DNA from: Undibacter mobilis
GTDB lineage: Bacteria; Pseudomonadota; Alphaproteobacteria; Rhizobiales; Xanthobacteraceae
Assembly (NCBI RefSeq): GCF_003367195.1
Contig: NZ_QRGO01000001.1
Location: forward strand, 544,501 to 608,500
DNA length: 64,000 nt
Direction of reading: 5' to 3'
Within the stretch, counting starts at the first letter, position 1; every line of letters begins with the position of its first letter. Positions 18,058 through 27,177 of the stretch are shown here, in pieces. The notes under the pieces were generated by a model. The model was not told the DNA's origin, made no database searches, and saw nothing but the letters and a program-made list of their open reading frames with translations. The position numbers and the translations under genes were made by a program.

Positions 18058-19089
18058 ATGATTTCACGCCGTACACTTCTCGGCACGGCTGCGGCCGGTG
18101 CTGCTGTTGTCGCCATGCCGGGCGTGCTGCGCGCTGCGCCGGTCAAGCTGAAGCTGTCGCACTATCTGCCGCCGAAGCATCAGATCAACACCGAGCTCAA
18201 CCGCTGGGCCGATGAATTGCGCAAGACCAGCAATGGCGAGCTGGACATCGAGGTGTTCCCCGCCGCGCAAATGGGTCCGCCGCCGCGGCAGTTCGATCTG
18301 GCGCGCACAGGCGTGTCGGATTTGTCCTTCTTCTTCACCGCGCTGGTGCCGGGACGCTTCCCGCTGTCCGAAGTTCTCGGTGCGCCGTTCCTGTTCACCA
18401 ATGCCGCCGGCAAGCCGCTCAGCGCCGCACAGGCATCCTTCATCGGTACTAATCTGCGCGAGGATCTCGCCGCCGAATTTGCCGGCACCGAATTGCTCTA
18501 CTCCGTGCTCTCGCCCACGGTCGGCTTCTTCATGCGCGACAAACTGGTGAAGACGCCCGACGACGTGAAGGGCCTGAAGATCCGCCCGACCTCGGTAACC
18601 ATGGGCTCGCATCTGAAGGCCTGGGGTGCCGCGCCGACCACCATCGCGCCCGCCGAAGTCTCCGACGCCATCGCCAAAGGCGTGATCGACGGCGCCATTT
18701 TCAACTGCGAAGGCGGCGCCGCATTCCAGCTCCAGCAGTCCGCGCGCAAGGTATCGATGTTCGGCGACTCGGCGGCGCCCTTTGCGCTGGTGATGAACTC
18801 CGGCGTGCATAAGGGCCTGCCGAAGGACATGCAGAAACTGATCGCCGACACCACGGGTCCCGAAGGCGGCCGCCGCGTCGGTCAACTCTATGACGACGCC
18901 GAGGCTGCCGGCCGCAAGGTGTTCGAGCAGGCCGGCGTCGAGATCATCGACATCCAGGGCGCGGCCATCGAGCCGTTCAAGAAGCTGGCCGACGTGCCGA
19001 CCGAGGAGCAGATCGCGGCGCTCGAAGCCAAAGGCCTGAAAGCACGCGCCTTGCTGTCCAAGGTCCGCGGCATGGTCGCGCAGGCATGA
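18058..19089 (+). CDS. dctP: TRAP transporter solute-binding protein (DctP)
   Basis: A 343-residue periplasmic binding protein with a twin-arginine-type leader (SRRTLLGTAAAGAAVV) and DctP-family stretches such as HQINTELNRWADELRK and PDDVKGLKIRPTS. The conserved arginine in KIRPTS would bind the carboxylate of the substrate. A strong ribosome site (AAGGGAGGA) precedes it, 12 nt after the monooxygenase gene. Together with the two membrane genes it imports an organic acid, probably the substrate of the adjacent pathway. Confidence 0.93.
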   Translation: MISRRTLLGTAAAGAAVVAMPGVLRAAPVKLKLSHYLPPKHQINTELNRWADELRKTSNGELDIEVFPAAQMGPPPRQFDLARTGVSDLSFFFTALVPGRFPLSEVLGAPFLFTNAAGKPLSAAQASFIGTNLREDLAAEFAGTELLYSVLSPTVGFFMRDKLVKTPDDVKGLKIRPTSVTMGSHLKAWGAAPTTIAPAEVSDAIAKGVIDGAIFNCEGGAAFQLQQSARKVSMFGDSAAPFALVMNSGVHKGLPKDMQKLIADTTGPEGGRRVGQLYDDAEAAGRKVFEQAGVEIIDIQGAAIEPFKKLADVPTEEQIAALEAKGLKARALLSKVRGMVAQA

Positions 19090-19577
19090 GCCTCGAGCGC
19101 GCGCTCGCGCACACCGCAAGAGCCTGCACCGCGCTCGGGGCGCTGGCGCTCGCGGTGATGATGCTTTCGACCAGCTATGACGTGGTGGCGCGGACGCTGT
19201 TCCGCGCCCCGCTGCATGGCGCCGTCGACATCGTCGAAATGATGGTTTTGTGCAGCGCCTTCCTCGGCCTGCCCGAAATCTGCCTGCGCGACGAGCAGAT
19301 CCGTGTCGATATCGTCGACAGCTTCGTGCCGCCTTCGGTCCTGGCGGCGCTCAAGGTGCTCGCGCTGCTGGCGACGATCGTGTTCCTGGGAATTCTCGCT
19401 GCGAATGTCACACATCCGATGATGGACTCCTGGCGCTTCGGTGACATCAAGGCCGACACCGGTTTCCCGACCTATCCGCTCTACGCATTGACGCTGTTCA
19501 CCCTCGTTGCCGCGTTGGCGGCGACGGCGGTCGTCCTCATCCGCACCTTCCGCGCCAAGCCGGCGGCCCAGCCATGA
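19086..19577 (+). CDS. dctQ: TRAP transporter small membrane subunit (DctQ)
   Basis: This 163-residue protein has four hydrophobic segments and the DctQ pattern of a short leader, an early YDVVARTLFRAPLHGAVDIVE-like stretch and a polar central loop (CLRDEQIRVDI). It forms the membrane complex with DctM. It overlaps the binding-protein gene and dctM by 4 nt each. Confidence 0.92.
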   Translation: MSLERALAHTARACTALGALALAVMMLSTSYDVVARTLFRAPLHGAVDIVEMMVLCSAFLGLPEICLRDEQIRVDIVDSFVPPSVLAALKVLALLATIVFLGILAANVTHPMMDSWRFGDIKADTGFPTYPLYALTLFTLVAALAATAVVLIRTFRAKPAAQP

Positions 19578-20881
19578 CGGCAACGACCATCGGCGTCATT
19601 GGGCTCGCCAGCCTCGTCGTCCTTATCCTTTTGCGTATTCCGGTCGCGGTCGCGCTCGGTCTCGTCGGCTTCTTCGGCTATGCGGCGCTCGACGGCTTCG
19701 GCCGGGCCAATTTGATGATCAGCGGCGTGCCGGTCGAGTTCGCCTCGACCTATACGTTGTCGGTGGTGCCGCTGTTCACACTGATGGGCGCCGTGGCGGC
19801 GAGCGCCGGCCTGTCATCCGACCTGTTCCAGGCGGGCCGGGTATTGTTTCGCGGCGCGCGCGGTTCTCTGGCCATTGCCTCGATCTTCGCTTCGGCGATG
19901 TTCGGCGCGGTGTGCGGCTCCTCGGTCGCGACCGCGCTGACCATGAGCAAGGTGTCGATTCCGGAAATGCTGCGCGCCAAGTATCCTCCGGCGCTGGCGG
20001 CCGGTGCGGTCGCCGCAGGCGGCACGCTCGGCATTCTCATTCCACCGTCTCTGATCCTGATGATCTACGCCATCATCGCCCAGCAGTCGGTCGCCAAACT
20101 TTTCATGGCGGCGCTGATCCCCGGCATCATCCTGACCGTGCTCTACAGCATCACGGCGCTGATCTACTACCGCTGGCTCACCGGCAATGCGCCGGAACCG
20201 GAATATGCCCAGCGCCAGAGCGACACGCTGGTGCGCTCTTTCGCCCGCATCTGGCACGTCATTCTGCTGTTCGGGATAACGCTCGGCGGCATCTATGCCG
20301 GCTGGTTCACGCCCACCGAAGCGGCCGCCATCGGCGCGCTCGGCGCCATCCTGCTTGGCCTTGTGCTGGGCCGCCACAAGATGTCCGACACCGTCGCCTG
20401 CTTCTTCGAGACCATCAGCCTGGTGTCGAGCCTGGTGTTCATCGTCATCGCCTCGGCGGTGTTTTCCTATTTCGTGGTGCAGACCGGCGTGTCGAACCAG
20501 CTCATCGGCGTGGTCAAGGGCATCGGGCTGGGAGCCATCGGCATCATCACCGCAGTCTGCGTCTTGTACATCGTGCTTGGCGCCTTCCTTGAAGGCATCG
20601 GCATGCTGCTGATTACGGTGCCAATCACGCTGCCGCTGGTTCTGTCCTATGGCTACGACCCGGTCTGGTTCGGCGTCCTGCTGGTGATTCTGATCGAGCT
20701 CGGGCTCATTCATCCGCCGATGGGCATGAACCTTTTCGCCATCAATGCGGTCACCAAGGACATCGGCATCCTCGACATCTACAAGGGCTCTGTGCCGTTT
20801 CTGATCGCGCCACTCTTGCTGATCGTACTGATGATCATGTTCCCGCAGATCGTGCTCTGGCTGCCGGCGCAGTTGCACTGA
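19574..20881 (+). CDS. dctM: TRAP transporter large membrane subunit (DctM)
   Basis: A 435-residue transport subunit with about 12 hydrophobic segments and the family's typical FGAVCGSSVATALTMSKV and LGILIPPSLILMIYA motifs. It moves the substrate with a sodium or proton gradient. It closes the monooxygenase-TRAP operon and is followed by a palindromic repeat element. Confidence 0.95.
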   Translation: MTATTIGVIGLASLVVLILLRIPVAVALGLVGFFGYAALDGFGRANLMISGVPVEFASTYTLSVVPLFTLMGAVAASAGLSSDLFQAGRVLFRGARGSLAIASIFASAMFGAVCGSSVATALTMSKVSIPEMLRAKYPPALAAGAVAAGGTLGILIPPSLILMIYAIIAQQSVAKLFMAALIPGIILTVLYSITALIYYRWLTGNAPEPEYAQRQSDTLVRSFARIWHVILLFGITLGGIYAGWFTPTEAAAIGALGAILLGLVLGRHKMSDTVACFFETISLVSSLVFIVIASAVFSYFVVQTGVSNQLIGVVKGIGLGAIGIITAVCVLYIVLGAFLEGIGMLLITVPITLPLVLSYGYDPVWFGVLLVILIELGLIHPPMGMNLFAINAVTKDIGILDIYKGSVPFLIAPLLLIVLMIMFPQIVLWLPAQLH

Positions 20882-20884
20882 CTA

Positions 20885-20990
20885 TCATTCCGGGACGCGC
20901 GTGAAACGCGCGGGCCCGGAATCCAGCCGAGCATTCCGAGGCCGACTCTGGATTTCGGGTTCGCGGGCGAGGCCCGCGCCCCGGAATGAC
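20885..20990. repeat. Palindromic intergenic repeat, family A (copy 1)
   Basis: About 106 nt begin TCATTCCGGGACGCGCG and end CGCGCCCCGGAATGA, with inner CCCGGAATCCAG and TGGATTTCGGGTTCGCG that can also pair. It lies between the convergent dctM and galC genes. Related copies occur at 54650, 56011 and, shortened, 59080. Confidence 0.85.
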
Positions 20991-20997
20991 GGAAAGC

Positions 20998-21690
20998 TCA
21001 CACGTCTTCCGGGTTATCGACGTAGACGAGGCCTGCTTTCGCCAGTGGCTCGCGCATGTTGTACATGTCGAGGCCGAGCACGCCGGAGGCCAACTTCTGG
21101 CGCTTGGCATCTTCGTCGTCGAAGCGCTTCTGCGCCTTGGCCGCAACGTCGGCGCAATATTTCTTCGGAATAACGACAACGCCGTCGTCATCGGCAACCA
21201 CGGCATCGCCGGGCTCGACATTGACGCCGGCGCACACCACCGGAATGTTGACCGAGCCGAGCGTCGCCTTGACGGTGCCCTTCGATGAAATCGCGCGCGA
21301 CCACACCGGAAAACCCATCTCCTTGAGCGTCGCCACGTCGCGGCAGCCGGCGTCGATGACGAGGCCCTTGACGCCGCGGGCCTTCATCGATGTCGCCAGG
21401 AGATCGCCGAACATGCCGTCGGTATTATCAGCGGTCACGGCAAGCACGACGACGTCGCCCGGCTGGCACTGCTCGACGGCGACATGGATCATCCAGTTGT
21501 CGCCGGGCTGCGCCAGGATCGTCACCGCCGGACCGGCAATGCAGGCGCCGGGATAGATCGGCCGCATATAGGGCTTCATCAGGCCGTAGCGGCCAAAGGC
21601 TTCGTGCACGGTCGTGGCGCCGAGCTTCTCGAAGGTCGCGATGGCTTTGGGATCGGCGCGCTTGATGTTGCGGACGACGACGTTTCTCAT
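20998..21690 (-). CDS. galC: 4-carboxy-4-hydroxy-2-oxoadipate aldolase (GalC/LigK type)
   Basis: This 230-residue protein belongs to the RraA/class II pyruvate-aldolase family and has the opening [20 protein letters not shown] and the binding-site stretch [20 protein letters not shown], with the Arg-Asp pair that holds pyruvate and the metal. LigK/GalC enzymes split 4-carboxy-4-hydroxy-2-oxoadipate to pyruvate and oxaloacetate, the last step of protocatechuate 4,5-cleavage and gallate breakdown. The adjacent GalB-like gene supports this over a plain RraA-like role. Confidence 0.87.
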   Translation of the reverse strand: MRNVVVRNIKRADPKAIATFEKLGATTVHEAFGRYGLMKPYMRPIYPGACIAGPAVTILAQPGDNWMIHVAVEQCQPGDVVVLAVTADNTDGMFGDLLATSMKARGVKGLVIDAGCRDVATLKEMGFPVWSRAISSKGTVKATLGSVNIPVVCAGVNVEPGDAVVADDDGVVVIPKKYCADVAAKAQKRFDDEDAKRQKLASGVLGLDMYNMREPLAKAGLVYVDNPEDV

Positions 21691-21709
21691 TTCGATAGCT
21701 CCGCTTGCC

Positions 21710-21830
21710 TGTCCCGGGCGCGACGCAGCACGGAGTGATGCGGCGCAGAACCGGGACCTTCACAAATTCTGAATGCGTAACGGTCCCGGTTCTGCGGAGC
21801 GGCATTTCATGCCGCGCCGCGCCCGGGACA
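21710..21830. repeat. Palindromic intergenic repeat, family B
   Basis: A 121-nt near-palindrome begins TGTCCCGGGCGCG and ends CGCGCCCGGGACA, with inner CAGAACCGGGACC and GGTCCCGGTTCTG arms. It fills the gap between galC and galB, which are in the same direction. Its sequence differs from the CATTCCGGG elements. In RNA it would form a long hairpin. Confidence 0.8.
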
Positions 21831-21834
21831 AGAA

Positions 21835-22557
21835 CTAACCCAGCTCGAACGTCACGCGCGGGAACAGGGTCTGATACGCCTCGCCATAGGTCATCGGGAT
21901 GCCGGTGTTGCGCGAGCCCTGAATGCCGCGGTTGAGCGCGACGCGCTCATAGTAGCCCCAGAGATGCTTCTGCGCCGCGAGGATCTGGAACGCCTTGTAT
22001 TTCTGTTCCCAGACGTCGTCGATCTTGAGAATGAGATCCGGCTTGTAATTGCACTGCTCGGGCTGATGCGGCTCGAACATGTAGAACGGCGGCGCCGAAT
22101 ACTTGTACTGCGCGCCCGGCTTGTGCCCCATGGCCTGCGCCACGACGCGGGTTTCCTGCGCGAAATGGCAGGCGTTCGGATGATCGAAATTGTACGGGTC
22201 TTCGAGCGCGTGGCTGAGCACGAAGCTCGGATTGAGCTCGCGGTAGATATCGACCATGCGGTCGAAATGTGCCTCGTTGAGCTTGAGGGGATAATCGCCG
22301 CAGTCGAAGAATTCGATCTCGGCGCCCAGCAGCTCGGCGGCGCGCTGCGCCTCGTCTTTGCGGCCGGCCTTCACGCTTTCCAGCGTCGCGCCCTTTTCCT
22401 TCCAGGCGAACTGGCTTTCGCCTCGCTCACCGAAGGACAGGCAGACGATCTTGACCTTGTAGCCTTTTTTGGCGTGCAGCGCGATGGCGCCACCGGCGCG
22501 CCAGACGAAATCACCCGGATGGGCGGTAACGATAAGACCTGTCTTCTGATCCGGCAT
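21835..22557 (-). CDS. galB: 4-oxalomesaconate hydratase (GalB-like, PIG-L family)
   Basis: A 240-residue PIG-L/LmbE-family protein with a zinc site recognisable in TAHPGDFVWRAGGAIA (normally AHPDD) and DHPNACHFA. In this family GalB of Pseudomonas putida is a zinc-dependent hydratase that makes 4-carboxy-4-hydroxy-2-oxoadipate from oxalomesaconate. The HPGD variant, with Gly in place of the first Asp, agrees with a hydratase rather than a deacetylase. Its neighbour is the aldolase for that very product. Confidence 0.85.
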   Translation of the reverse strand: MPDQKTGLIVTAHPGDFVWRAGGAIALHAKKGYKVKIVCLSFGERGESQFAWKEKGATLESVKAGRKDEAQRAAELLGAEIEFFDCGDYPLKLNEAHFDRMVDIYRELNPSFVLSHALEDPYNFDHPNACHFAQETRVVAQAMGHKPGAQYKYSAPPFYMFEPHQPEQCNYKPDLILKIDDVWEQKYKAFQILAAQKHLWGYYERVALNRGIQGSRNTGIPMTYGEAYQTLFPRVTFELG

Positions 22558-22584
22558 GGACGCTGTACTCCGTTGCGAAATGGC

Positions 22585-23256
22585 TCAGAAACCGCCGTGT
22601 CTGGCGGCGTCGATGGCCTGCCGCAGCAGGCCGATGAAACTCGTTAGATGCTGGCGCATCGCGCGCTCGGCGGCATCGCCGTCGCCGGCGCAGACGGCGG
22701 CGACAATGGCACGATGTTCGGCCAGCGACGCCTGCGGCCGCCCGGGCAGCAGGATAACGCGATATTGCAGCCGGACGAGATGCGATTTCAGCGTATCGAG
22801 AATGCGGTCGGCGGTAGCATTGCCGGCCATCGACTGAAGCTGCCGGTGCAAGGCGGCGTTGAACTGCGAATAACGCATCGTGTCGCCCTGCGCGATCGCC
22901 TGCTTCATGTCCTTTTCGATGGCCTTGAGGCGGGCGCGGCCTTGCGCATCGCCGCGCAGCGCCGCCCGCCCCGCCACCATGACTTCGATGGCGAGCCGCG
23001 TCTCGGCAATCTCGATGGCTTCGTCGTCGGACACGGCACGCACGCGGGCGCCGCGGTTCGGCTCGCGGACGACGAGCCCTTCCTGATCGAGCATGGCCAG
23101 CGCCATGCGGATATTGGCGCGATTGACGCCGAACTGTTCGGCCAGATCGACCTCGATCAGCCGCTCGTTCGGCGTCAGCCGGCCGCGCGTGATCGCATCG
23201 CGCAGGCGCGCGGTGACGTCGATTTCGGCGACTTTGGCAGCGCGGGCGGCGGACAT
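22585..23256 (-). CDS. GntR-family (FCD) transcriptional regulator
   Basis: This 223-residue regulator has an N-terminal winged helix (LAEQFGVNRANIRMALAML) and a helical FCD ligand-binding domain with metal-site histidines (LHRQL, EHRAIV, QHLTS). It heads the galB-galC pair with a 27-nt gap and probably represses them until a pathway acid binds. A perfect palindrome of FCD-operator type lies 24 nt before its start. Confidence 0.9.
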   Translation of the reverse strand: MSAARAAKVAEIDVTARLRDAITRGRLTPNERLIEVDLAEQFGVNRANIRMALAMLDQEGLVVREPNRGARVRAVSDDEAIEIAETRLAIEVMVAGRAALRGDAQGRARLKAIEKDMKQAIAQGDTMRYSQFNAALHRQLQSMAGNATADRILDTLKSHLVRLQYRVILLPGRPQASLAEHRAIVAAVCAGDGDAAERAMRQHLTSFIGLLRQAIDAARHGGF

Positions 23257-23279
23257 CGGCGAGCAATCCAGTTGACAGG

Positions 23280-23291
23280 ATTGTTAACAAT
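23280..23291. promoter_or_regulatory. Candidate GntR operator
   Basis: ATTGTTAACAAT is a perfect 12-bp palindrome just upstream of the GntR gene. It contains TTGT-N2-ACAA, similar to known operators of FCD-type GntR regulators, and would allow autoregulation. Nearby TTGACA (23272-23277) lies on the opposite strand to the gene. Confidence 0.6.
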
Positions 23292-23331
23292 TCAGCGAGG
23301 CGCTCGTCAATCGGCTCGCAGCCGCATTCTT

Positions 23332-23754
23332 CTAGAAAATCGCCGCGCCGGGCAGCGCCTTCAGCGCCGCATTGGCAACCTCAAGATCCTGCTCGCCGGT
23401 GCCGGAGCCGACGCCGATGCCGCCGATCACCTGCCCCCCGACGATGATGGGCAGGCCACCCTTGAGGTTGACCATGTCGCCGTCGGTGGCGAGTGCCAGC
23501 TTCGTCTCGATGTCGGCACCGAGCCCACCGGTCGGCCGGCCGCTATTGGCCGCGGTCATGGCCTTGCGCTGCGACGAGCGGATGCTCATGAACCGGCCGC
23601 CGTCCATGCGCAGGAACGCCACCAGATTGCAGCCCTCGTCGACGATGGCGATGCATTGCGGCACGCCCATCTTGCGGGCATGCGCGACCGCCGCGTCGAG
23701 CAGCAGGCGGGCGCCTTCGTCGGTGAGCTTGATGGCGGAGCGGGTCGTGGTCAT
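23332..23754 (-). CDS. GlcG/HbpS-family protein
   Basis: A 140-residue protein of the GlcG/HbpS family (formerly DUF336), recognised from LLDAAVAHARKMGVPQCIAI, the central GLGADIETKLALA-like region and the Gly-rich QVIGGIGVGSGTGEQD. Relatives bind haem or cobalamin or help aromatic-acid and glycolate pathways; no certain reaction can be given. It is upstream of the GntR gene in the same direction and may be the first gene of the gal-type transcript. Confidence 0.85.
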   Translation of the reverse strand: MTTTRSAIKLTDEGARLLLDAAVAHARKMGVPQCIAIVDEGCNLVAFLRMDGGRFMSIRSSQRKAMTAANSGRPTGGLGADIETKLALATDGDMVNLKGGLPIIVGGQVIGGIGVGSGTGEQDLEVANAALKALPGAAIF

Positions 23755-23790
23755 GGTCGCGTCCTTGTGCGATTGCCGGTGGCCGGACGG

Positions 23791-24492
23791 CTATTTTGCC
23801 GCCGCCTCGTCGGCAATGCGATAGCCGATTCCCGGTTCGGTCAACACGATCCGTGGATCGTCCGGCTTGTCCTCGATCTTCTGCCGGAGCTGTCCGATAT
23901 AGACGCGCAGATACTGCGTGTCCTCGGTGTGGGCAGGGCCCCAGATCGCGGCGAGGATCTGCTTGTGGGTGAGCACCCGGCCGGCATGCCGCGCCAGGAA
24001 CGAGAGCAGGTCGAACTCCTTGGGCGTCAGCTTGAGTTCGGCGCCGGCGCGGGTGACGCGGTGGCGCACTGCATCGACTTCGAGATTGCCGACGCGCAGC
24101 ACCGGCACCTCGGCCTTGCGCTGCAGGCGGTGGCGCAACGCGGTGCGCATGCGCGCCATCAGCTCGCCGACGGTGAACGGCTTGTTGACGTAGTCGTCGG
24201 CGCCGAGATCCAGCGACTCGATCTTCTCGGCCTCGCGCTCGCGCGCCGACAACACGATGATCGGCACGTCCGACCACTCGCGCACGCGGCGGATCACGTC
24301 CTTGCCGTCGCCGTCCGGCAGGCCGAGGTCGAGCAGCACCACGTCCGGCGGGTGCGCGGCAATTGTCTTGATCGCCTCGGCCACCGTGCCGGTGCTGTCC
24401 ATGACGTAATCATTGGCCTCCAGCGCCGGCTTGAGGAAGCGCAGGATCGCGGCCTCGTCATCGACCACCAGAACCGAAATCTTGCCGCTCAT
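23791..24492 (-). CDS. kdpE: Potassium-response regulator KdpE
   Basis: This 233-residue OmpR-type regulator has a receiver domain with the phosphorylated aspartate in VVLLDLGLPDGDGKD and a C-terminal winged helix (LTPKEFDLLSFLARHAGRVL). Phosphorylated by KdpD, it activates kdpFABC when potassium is low. It overlaps kdpD by 4 nt and ends the operon. Confidence 0.96.
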   Translation of the reverse strand: MSGKISVLVVDDEAAILRFLKPALEANDYVMDSTGTVAEAIKTIAAHPPDVVLLDLGLPDGDGKDVIRRVREWSDVPIIVLSAREREAEKIESLDLGADDYVNKPFTVGELMARMRTALRHRLQRKAEVPVLRVGNLEVDAVRHRVTRAGAELKLTPKEFDLLSFLARHAGRVLTHKQILAAIWGPAHTEDTQYLRVYIGQLRQKIEDKPDDPRIVLTEPGIGYRIADEAAAK

Positions 24493-27155
24493 GGTTGCCG
24501 ACCCTCGCGCGGGAAAGTGAGAACGAAACGCACGCCGCCGCCCGGCGGGCTGTCCACCGCGATCGACCCGCCATGCGCCTCCATGATGCCCTTGGCAATC
24601 GCCAGCCCCAAACCCGTGCTCTGGCGGCCGTCGGCGCGGTCGCCCTTCGGCGCCATGACGAACTTGTCGAATATATGCGGCAGAACCTCGGCGGATATAC
24701 CCGGCCCGTTATCGGTCACGCGCAAGATCGGCACGCCGGCCACGCCGTCGATGACGATGCGTGCATCCTTCGGCGTATGCACCAGCGCATTAGCGACGAC
24801 ATTGCCGATTGCCTGCTCGGCCAAGGTCGCGTCGGCGCGCACAAGCGGCAGATCGTCCGGCAGCGCGACCTCGATCGTCTGCGCCGCGCCGCGCCGACGC
24901 GCCGCACCGACGATGCGCTCCACGATCTCGCGCAGGTCGATCCAGTCGCGCCGCAATTCCAGCGCACCCGCGTCAATGCGGGTGATGGCGAGCAGGTTGC
25001 GCACCATGTCGTCGAGGCCTTCGGCCTCCTGCTTGATCTGGCCCAGCAGGTCTTTCTGGGCGGCGGCGTCGAGCCTGTCGCCATAGTCGATGAGGCTGGT
25101 GGCCGAACCGAGGATCGACGACAGCGGCGTGCGGAAGTCGTGCGAAATCGACGCCAGCAGGGTGTTGCGCACCCGCTCGGTTTCGGTCGCGGTCCTCGCG
25201 CTCACCATTTCACGCGCCAGCGAGGCGCGATCGAGCGCCGCCGCCGTCTGCTCCGACAAGGTCGTCAGCAGCGCCTTCGATTCCGAATCGAGCGGCGGCG
25301 ACCCCGCTTCCTTGGCCACGCCGATGACGCCGAGCGTCCGGTCGCCGATCCGCAGCGGCACGAAGTACCACGGCAGGATTGGCAAGGTGCCGGTATCGGC
25401 GCCGGCCGGCTCATCGTGATGATAAGCCCACCGCGCCGCGGTCATCGCGGCGGCGTCGAGTTCGTCCTCCGGCGGCCAGGCCGCGGCGAGCACGAGGTCG
25501 TCGCCTTGCGCCAGCAGCACCACCACACCGCGGCCGAGCCCGGTGTGAATTTCGCTGGCGGCGCCTTCGGCCAGCGCATCCTGCGTCGCCAGGCGCGACA
25601 TGCGGCGCGTGAATTCGTACAGGCGCCGCATCGCACGCATGCGGTCGGCGGCAATGCGCGCCTGCTCGCGCACGCGCCCGGCCATGGCCGACGACACCAT
25701 GGCGACGACGAGAAAGATCACCAGTGCCAGAAGCTCGTAAGGTTCGGCGATGGTGAAGGTGTAGAGCGGCGTAATGAAAAAGAAATTATAGACAGCGAAG
25801 GACAGCAGCGACGCAAAGATCGCCGGCCAGATGCCGAAATTGATGGCGGTGAACAGCACCGCCAGCATGAAGATCATCGACAGGTTGGGCAGCGGCGTGA
25901 ACAGCGTAATGGCCTTGCCGACGCCCAGCGCCATCGCGACGGCGGCCACGGCATAGACGAAATGCAGCGGCTGCGGCGGCAGCCATCGCCGCGCAGGCTT
26001 TGCCTTCACCACGGCCGCTTCCGCCTCGCGCGTGATCAGGTGGATGGCGATGTCCTGCGTTCGCCGCACCAGCTCGTGCGGCAGCGAGCGACGCAACAAT
26101 TCGCTGAAGAAACCGCTGCGCGAGCGGCCGATGACGATCTGCGTCACGTTTTCGAAGCGAGCAAAGCGCAGCAATTCGGCCGGCAGATCGGCGCCCGTCA
26201 AGGTCTGCGTCTCGGCGCCCAGGCTCTGCGCCAGGGCAATGGCGCCGTCGAGCCGGGCCCGCGCCGCGTTGTCGAGCACCGTCCCCGGGCGTTCCACGGT
26301 TACCGCAATCCACGGCGCGTCCATGAGATCGGCCAGGCGCTTGGCTGCCCGCACCACCATCGGTGAACCCGGATCGGGCCCGATGCACGCCAGAATGCGT
26401 TCGCCCGCCGCCCACGGCCCTTCGATCGCTTGCGCCTGCATCCTTTCGACGAGTGACGCATCGACGCGCTCGGCAGCGCGGCGTAGCGCCAGTTCGCGCA
26501 GTGCCGTCAGATTTTGCGGCTTGAAGAAATTCTCGACCGCGCGCGCCGCGGTCTCCTCGACATAGACCTTGCCCTCGGCGAGCCGTTTGAGCAGTTCGTC
26601 GGGCGGGAAATCGACCAGCACGACCTCGTCAGCCTTGTCGAAGACACTGTCCGGCACGGTTTCGCGCACGCGGACCTTGCTGATCTTCTGCACGACGTCA
26701 TTGAGGCTTTCGAGATGCTGGATATTGAGCGTGGTCCAGACATCGATCCCGGTTTCGAGAATTTCATCGATATCCTGCCAGCGCTTGGGATGGCGGCTGC
26801 CCGGCACATTGGTGTGGGCATATTCATCGACCAGCAGCAGCCCGGGTCGCCGCGCCAGCGCGGCGTCGAGATCGAACTCGCGCATCACCTGGTTGCGATA
26901 GACGATCGGCTTGCGCGGCAAAACCTCCAGATCGCCGATCAAACGCTCGGTCTCGCGCCGGCCGTGGGTTTCGATCAGGCCGGCAACGACATCGCGGCCG
27001 CCGTCGCGCTCGCTGCGGGCGCCTGTGAGCATGGCGAAGGTCTTGCCGACACCCGGCGCCGCGCCGAGAAAGATTTTCAGGCGGCCGCGGCCCTCTTTCC
27101 GGGCCAGGGCCAGCAATGCATCGGGCGATGCTCTTTGCGCTTCGTCTTTAGCCAT
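24489..27155 (-). CDS. kdpD: Potassium-sensing histidine kinase KdpD
   Basis: About 888 residues from the ATG at 27155, which has GAGGAG 5 nt upstream; a TTG at 27176 is possible but overlaps the region of the kdpC stop. Domains in order: KdpD N-terminal domain with Walker A GAAPGVGKT and LLLVDEYAHTN, a universal-stress-like domain, four clustered membrane helices near residues 400-490, a GAF-type domain, the phosphoacceptor SISHDFRTPLSSILGS and an ATPase domain (STGLGLAIAKGI). It senses potassium shortage. Confidence 0.96.
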   Translation of the reverse strand: MAKDEAQRASPDALLALARKEGRGRLKIFLGAAPGVGKTFAMLTGARSERDGGRDVVAGLIETHGRRETERLIGDLEVLPRKPIVYRNQVMREFDLDAALARRPGLLLVDEYAHTNVPGSRHPKRWQDIDEILETGIDVWTTLNIQHLESLNDVVQKISKVRVRETVPDSVFDKADEVVLVDFPPDELLKRLAEGKVYVEETAARAVENFFKPQNLTALRELALRRAAERVDASLVERMQAQAIEGPWAAGERILACIGPDPGSPMVVRAAKRLADLMDAPWIAVTVERPGTVLDNAARARLDGAIALAQSLGAETQTLTGADLPAELLRFARFENVTQIVIGRSRSGFFSELLRRSLPHELVRRTQDIAIHLITREAEAAVVKAKPARRWLPPQPLHFVYAVAAVAMALGVGKAITLFTPLPNLSMIFMLAVLFTAINFGIWPAIFASLLSFAVYNFFFITPLYTFTIAEPYELLALVIFLVVAMVSSAMAGRVREQARIAADRMRAMRRLYEFTRRMSRLATQDALAEGAASEIHTGLGRGVVVLLAQGDDLVLAAAWPPEDELDAAAMTAARWAYHHDEPAGADTGTLPILPWYFVPLRIGDRTLGVIGVAKEAGSPPLDSESKALLTTLSEQTAAALDRASLAREMVSARTATETERVRNTLLASISHDFRTPLSSILGSATSLIDYGDRLDAAAQKDLLGQIKQEAEGLDDMVRNLLAITRIDAGALELRRDWIDLREIVERIVGAARRRGAAQTIEVALPDDLPLVRADATLAEQAIGNVVANALVHTPKDARIVIDGVAGVPILRVTDNGPGISAEVLPHIFDKFVMAPKGDRADGRQSTGLGLAIAKGIMEAHGGSIAVDSPPGGGVRFVLTFPREGRQP

Positions 27156-27177
27156 CCGGCTCCTCGCAGGAGCCAAT

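Noticed and set aside
22648..25086. 812-residue open frame on the plus strand
   Set aside because: It lies antisense to the GntR, GlcG-like, kdpE and kdpD genes. Its translation is His/Arg/Asp-rich without family motifs, as expected from the opposite strand of GC-rich genes.
24495..26366. 623-residue open frame on the plus strand
   Set aside because: It is antisense to kdpD, whose domains are all recognised; no protein signature in the antisense reading.
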